Translations under genes and position numbers: made by a program | The notes under the pieces: generated by a model | Told to the model about the DNA's origin: nothing | Seen by the model: the letters and a program-made list of their open reading frames with translations, nothing else | Databases searched by the model: none | Shown here: positions 61,840-64,000 of the stretch, in pieces | Layout of the letters: each line of letters starts with the position of its first letter | Position numbering within the stretch: position 1 is the stretch's first letter | Source: Flavobacterium sp. | GTDB taxonomy: Bacteria; Bacteroidota; Bacteroidia; Flavobacteriales; Flavobacteriaceae | DNA length: 64,000 nt | Assembly: GCA_027484725.1 (NCBI GenBank) | Contig: JAIXSK010000017.1 | Location: 124,001-188,000, forward strand | Direction of reading: 5' to 3'

Positions 61840-62604
61840 ATGGATTTAGAGATAAAAAAAGAAGGTAAATACAGTTATTACGAAGCCGGCGAAGGCACTC
61901 CGATAGTTATTCTGCATGGATTAATGGGCGGATTGAGCAATTTTGACGGAGTTTCGAATTACTTTCCGAAATTGGGCTACAAAGTGGTCATTCCGGAACT
62001 TCCGATTTACACGCAAAACATCCTTAAAACCAATGTTAAAGCATTTGCCAAATACGTCAAAGACTTCATCACGTTTAAAGGTTTTGAGAGAGTGATTCTT
62101 TTGGGTAACTCTTTGGGCGGGCACATCGCTTTGTATCACTGCAAAATGTATCCTGAAAAAGTAGCCGGATTGGTCATTACCGGAAGTTCTGGTTTGTATG
62201 AAAGCGCTATGGGTGACAGTTACCCGAAACGCGGAGATTATGAGTATATCAAGAAAAAAGCAGAAGCCGTTTTTTACGATCCGAAAATAGCAACCAAAGA
62301 AATTGTTGACGAAGTTTTTGCAGTTGTCAACGACCGAATTAAAGTGCTCAAAACTTTAACCATTGCCAAAAGTGCAATTCGCCACAACATGGCCAAAGAT
62401 TTGCCAAAGATGCACGTAAAAACCTGTATTATTTGGGGCAAAAATGACCAAGTAACACCGCCGGAGGTTGCAGAAGAATTCCACAAACTGATGCCTAATT
62501 CATCTCTGTATTGGATTGATAAATGCGGACATGCCGCCATGATGGAGCATCCGGATGAATTCAATAGACTATTGCACGAGTGGCTTAAAGAAGTACATTT
62601 ATAA
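61840..62604 (+). CDS. Alpha/beta hydrolase
   Basis: 254 residues, no signal. Oxyanion region VILHGLMGG (23-31), nucleophile Ser91 in LLGNSLGGH, acid Asp in WGKNDQVTPP (about 206), and His in KCGHAAMMEHP (about 231): a full catalytic triad of the MhpC/esterase type. Substrate unknown. Conserved in Flavobacteriia upstream of engB; 48 bases separate the two, with a weak terminator between. Confidence 0.9.
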   Translation: MDLEIKKEGKYSYYEAGEGTPIVILHGLMGGLSNFDGVSNYFPKLGYKVVIPELPIYTQNILKTNVKAFAKYVKDFITFKGFERVILLGNSLGGHIALYHCKMYPEKVAGLVITGSSGLYESAMGDSYPKRGDYEYIKKKAEAVFYDPKIATKEIVDEVFAVVNDRIKVLKTLTIAKSAIRHNMAKDLPKMHVKTCIIWGKNDQVTPPEVAEEFHKLMPNSSLYWIDKCGHAAMMEHPDEFNRLLHEWLKEVHL

Positions 62605-62609
62605 AAAAC

Positions 62610-62639
62610 AAAAAGTCCTTTTCATCGAGGGCTTTTTTA
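62610..62639 (+). terminator. Weak terminator after the hydrolase gene
   Basis: Imperfect stem AAAAGTCC/GGGCTTTT with a T run. Confidence 0.45.
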
Positions 62640-62651
62640 TGGAATAAAAAC

Positions 62652-63269
62652 ATGAAAATCACCTCAGCCGAATTCATCATCAGCAACGCTCATCCAGAAA
62701 AATGTCCGAACGAACCCCTACCGGAATACGCCTTTATTGGCCGATCAAATGTGGGGAAATCTTCGCTCATCAACATGCTGACCAATCATAAAAATTTGGC
62801 AAAAACCTCGGCCAAACCCGGAAAAACACAGCTCATCAATCATTTTAAAATCAATCAGAATTGGTTTTTGGTAGATTTACCGGGCTATGGTTATGCGCGT
62901 GTTTCTAAACAAACCAAGGCGATTTTTCAGAAATTCATTACCGATTATTTTGAAAAAAGACAACAGTTGGTTTGTGCTTTTGTGCTGATTGACATTCGGC
63001 ACGATGCCCAAAAAATCGATTTGGAATTCATGGAATATTTGGCCGAATCTGAAATTCCGTTTCTGATCATCTTTACCAAAGCTGACAAAATCGGACATTC
63101 AAAAATCAACTCAAATATTGCCGTGTACAAAAAGCAAATGATGGCCAATAACTGGGAAGAAATGCCGCAATACTTTGTGACTTCATCACTTGAAAGCACC
63201 GGTAAAGAAGCCATCTTGGATTTTATTGATCAAGTGAACCAAGACTTTTTTAAAAGCCAAAAGATCTAA
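62652..63269 (+). CDS. engB: EngB/YihA: ribosome biogenesis GTPase
   Basis: 205 residues. G1 GRSNVGKSSLIN (29-40), G2 region KPGKTQLINHF, G3 DLPGYGYARV (about 75-84), G4 FTKADK (about 140-145), and G5 near VTSSLEST. An essential GTPase acting in 50S subunit assembly. Convergent with gldC, 7 bases apart. Confidence 0.95.
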   Translation: MKITSAEFIISNAHPEKCPNEPLPEYAFIGRSNVGKSSLINMLTNHKNLAKTSAKPGKTQLINHFKINQNWFLVDLPGYGYARVSKQTKAIFQKFITDYFEKRQQLVCAFVLIDIRHDAQKIDLEFMEYLAESEIPFLIIFTKADKIGHSKINSNIAVYKKQMMANNWEEMPQYFVTSSLESTGKEAILDFIDQVNQDFFKSQKI

Positions 63270-63276
63270 GAAAATA

Positions 63277-63609
63277 TTAAATCAATTCAAGTTTTTCGGC
63301 AAAGTAATCGCAGAAATCTTTCATGGTTCCGGCCATTTTTTCATCGCCGGTGGCGCGCTGAAAAGTATCGGTCATGGCCACCAAGGTTTGATGAAAAAAC
63401 TGTTTCATTTCATCCACCGGCATATCTTTGGTCCAAAGATCTATGCGCATGGTTTCTTTGGCTTTGTGGTCCCAAATAGAGAGCAAAACCGCTTTGGATT
63501 CTTCGGCTTCAACACCGCCATCACGCGCTGTCCAAGTGAGTTTTTCAGGAATGCGATTTTCATCTAAGGTTACGAGAACTTTGATTTCAGAAGTCATATT
63601 TTTACTCAT
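63277..63609 (-). CDS. gldC: Gliding motility protein GldC
   Basis: 110 residues from ATG 63609 (MSKNMTSEIKVLV); an ATG at 63597 is possible. A small soluble protein with the family blocks IPEKLTWTARDGGVE (about 20-34) and LWTKDMPVDEMKQFFHQTL (about 58-76). Together with GldB it is needed for, or enhances, gliding in Flavobacterium; its biochemical role is unknown. The start overlaps the gldB stop (ATGAGTAA, 8 bases), so it is translationally coupled to gldB. Confidence 0.9.
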   Translation of the reverse strand: MSKNMTSEIKVLVTLDENRIPEKLTWTARDGGVEAEESKAVLLSIWDHKAKETMRIDLWTKDMPVDEMKQFFHQTLVAMTDTFQRATGDEKMAGTMKDFCDYFAEKLELI

Positions 63610-64000
63610 CTTTTTTGGGTTTGTAGTGGGATTGTTCAAAAATTTGTTTGGCATCGGTGCTGAGCATGGTTTGCAGCGAAACATCGTTGTTTTTCATATA
63701 CGAACGAACAATTTGCCAACCAATCCAACTGCCGATTCTGCCCGGTGATTCGTTGTCAATTTCAAGATAAAATTTTGAAAAAGGCGCCATATACACAAAA
63801 CGCGACAACAATTTTTGTTCGGTGCTGTACAACAGATTGCGCTCTATAAAATAGCGCCAAACATACGCCTCGTTCTCTTGGCTCCACTTGATTTGATTGG
63901 CTGTGTAGCCCATTCGCTCTGCATCTGTGTAATCCGGAAGAAGTATATCTTTTAGATAGAGCATTTTTCCTTGATAGATTAATTCGTCTAAAAAAGCGGC
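63602..64000 (-). CDS. gldB: Gliding motility lipoprotein GldB, partial (C-terminal part)
   Basis: The frame is open from the right edge of the window (residues FLDELIYQGKMLYLK at the start) to the stop at 63602, giving about 132 residues of the C-terminal end. The block SPGRIGSWIGWQIVRSYMKN is characteristic of GldB. The N-terminal lipoprotein signal lies outside the window. GldB is a membrane lipoprotein required for gliding. Coupled to gldC by an 8-base overlap. Confidence 0.9.
   Translation of the reverse strand, partial: AAFLDELIYQGKMLYLKDILLPDYTDAERMGYTANQIKWSQENEAYVWRYFIERNLLYSTEQKLLSRFVYMAPFSKFYLEIDNESPGRIGSWIGWQIVRSYMKNNDVSLQTMLSTDAKQIFEQSHYKPKKDE

Overview
The window is chromosomal DNA from a member of the Flavobacteriia (Bacteroidota), close to Flavobacterium in gene content. 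The evidence is the gliding/type IX secretion genes gldK-L-M-N and gldB-C, exosortase F with its partner, a T9SS sorting-domain protein, a short primary sigma factor without region 1.1, and many promoters of the Bacteroidota form TTG-N(17-23)-TAnnTTTG with little sign of Shine-Dalgarno sequences. Almost everything is core chromosome. The exception is the visibly more AT-rich left 3.2 kb, which is the end of an integrated island.

Layout. 1-3195: end of a mobile island, with a partial unknown gene overlapping a nucleoid-associated (NA37) protein gene, then a tyrosine integrase abutting an initiator tRNA-Met. 3.5-10.7 kb: two tandem leucine-rich-repeat proteins, DUF1761 and DUF983 membrane proteins, a GNAT-type protein, an ABC-F ATPase and a DAO-type oxidoreductase. 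10.8-19.4 kb (minus strand): gldK-L-M-N, a degenerate arginase-fold protein and topA. 19.6-26.4 kb (plus strand): miaB, a sigma-54 activator, lptE, a conserved unknown, secG, groES-groEL. 26.4-32.3 kb (minus strand): DedA, a metal-related trio (HMA protein, TonB receptor, HYC_CC_PP protein), and a beta-CASP hydrolase with an ATP-cone/PD-(D/E)XK protein. 32.4-36.7 kb: a four-gene signalling cassette, exosortase F and its partner, and a GAF protein. 36.9-42.8 kb: rpsO, pnp, a lipoprotein, rpoD, rpe. 42.8-45.4 kb: T9SS cargo, CBS protein, tRNA-Arg, yqeY. 45.7-61.5 kb (minus strand): a complete-looking division and cell-wall (dcw) cluster from mraZ to ftsZ, without murF or ddl. 61.8-64 kb: alpha/beta hydrolase, engB, gldC and partial gldB.

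How the genes work together. GldKLMN form the T9SS motor and periplasmic ring that exports proteins carrying the C-terminal sorting domain, such as the 42.8-44.0 kb protein; GldB and GldC are gliding accessory proteins. The dcw genes make the lipid-linked peptidoglycan precursor (MurC, D, E, MraY, MurG) and the divisome (FtsA, Z, Q, L, I, W), with MraZ repeats in front. lptE, secG and groESL serve envelope and protein biogenesis.

The most interesting non-coding structure is: (i) paired direct repeats with an exact 20-bp period at three promoters, plus a different 20-bp pair at a fourth; (ii) a family of hairpin elements lying in the same orientation just downstream of three unrelated genes; (iii) four MraZ-type GTGGTA boxes in front of mraZ. 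The best candidates for a little-described protein system are the island gene pair at the left edge, the beta-CASP/ATP-cone nuclease pair, and the split 7TM-sensor/kinase/regulator cassette.
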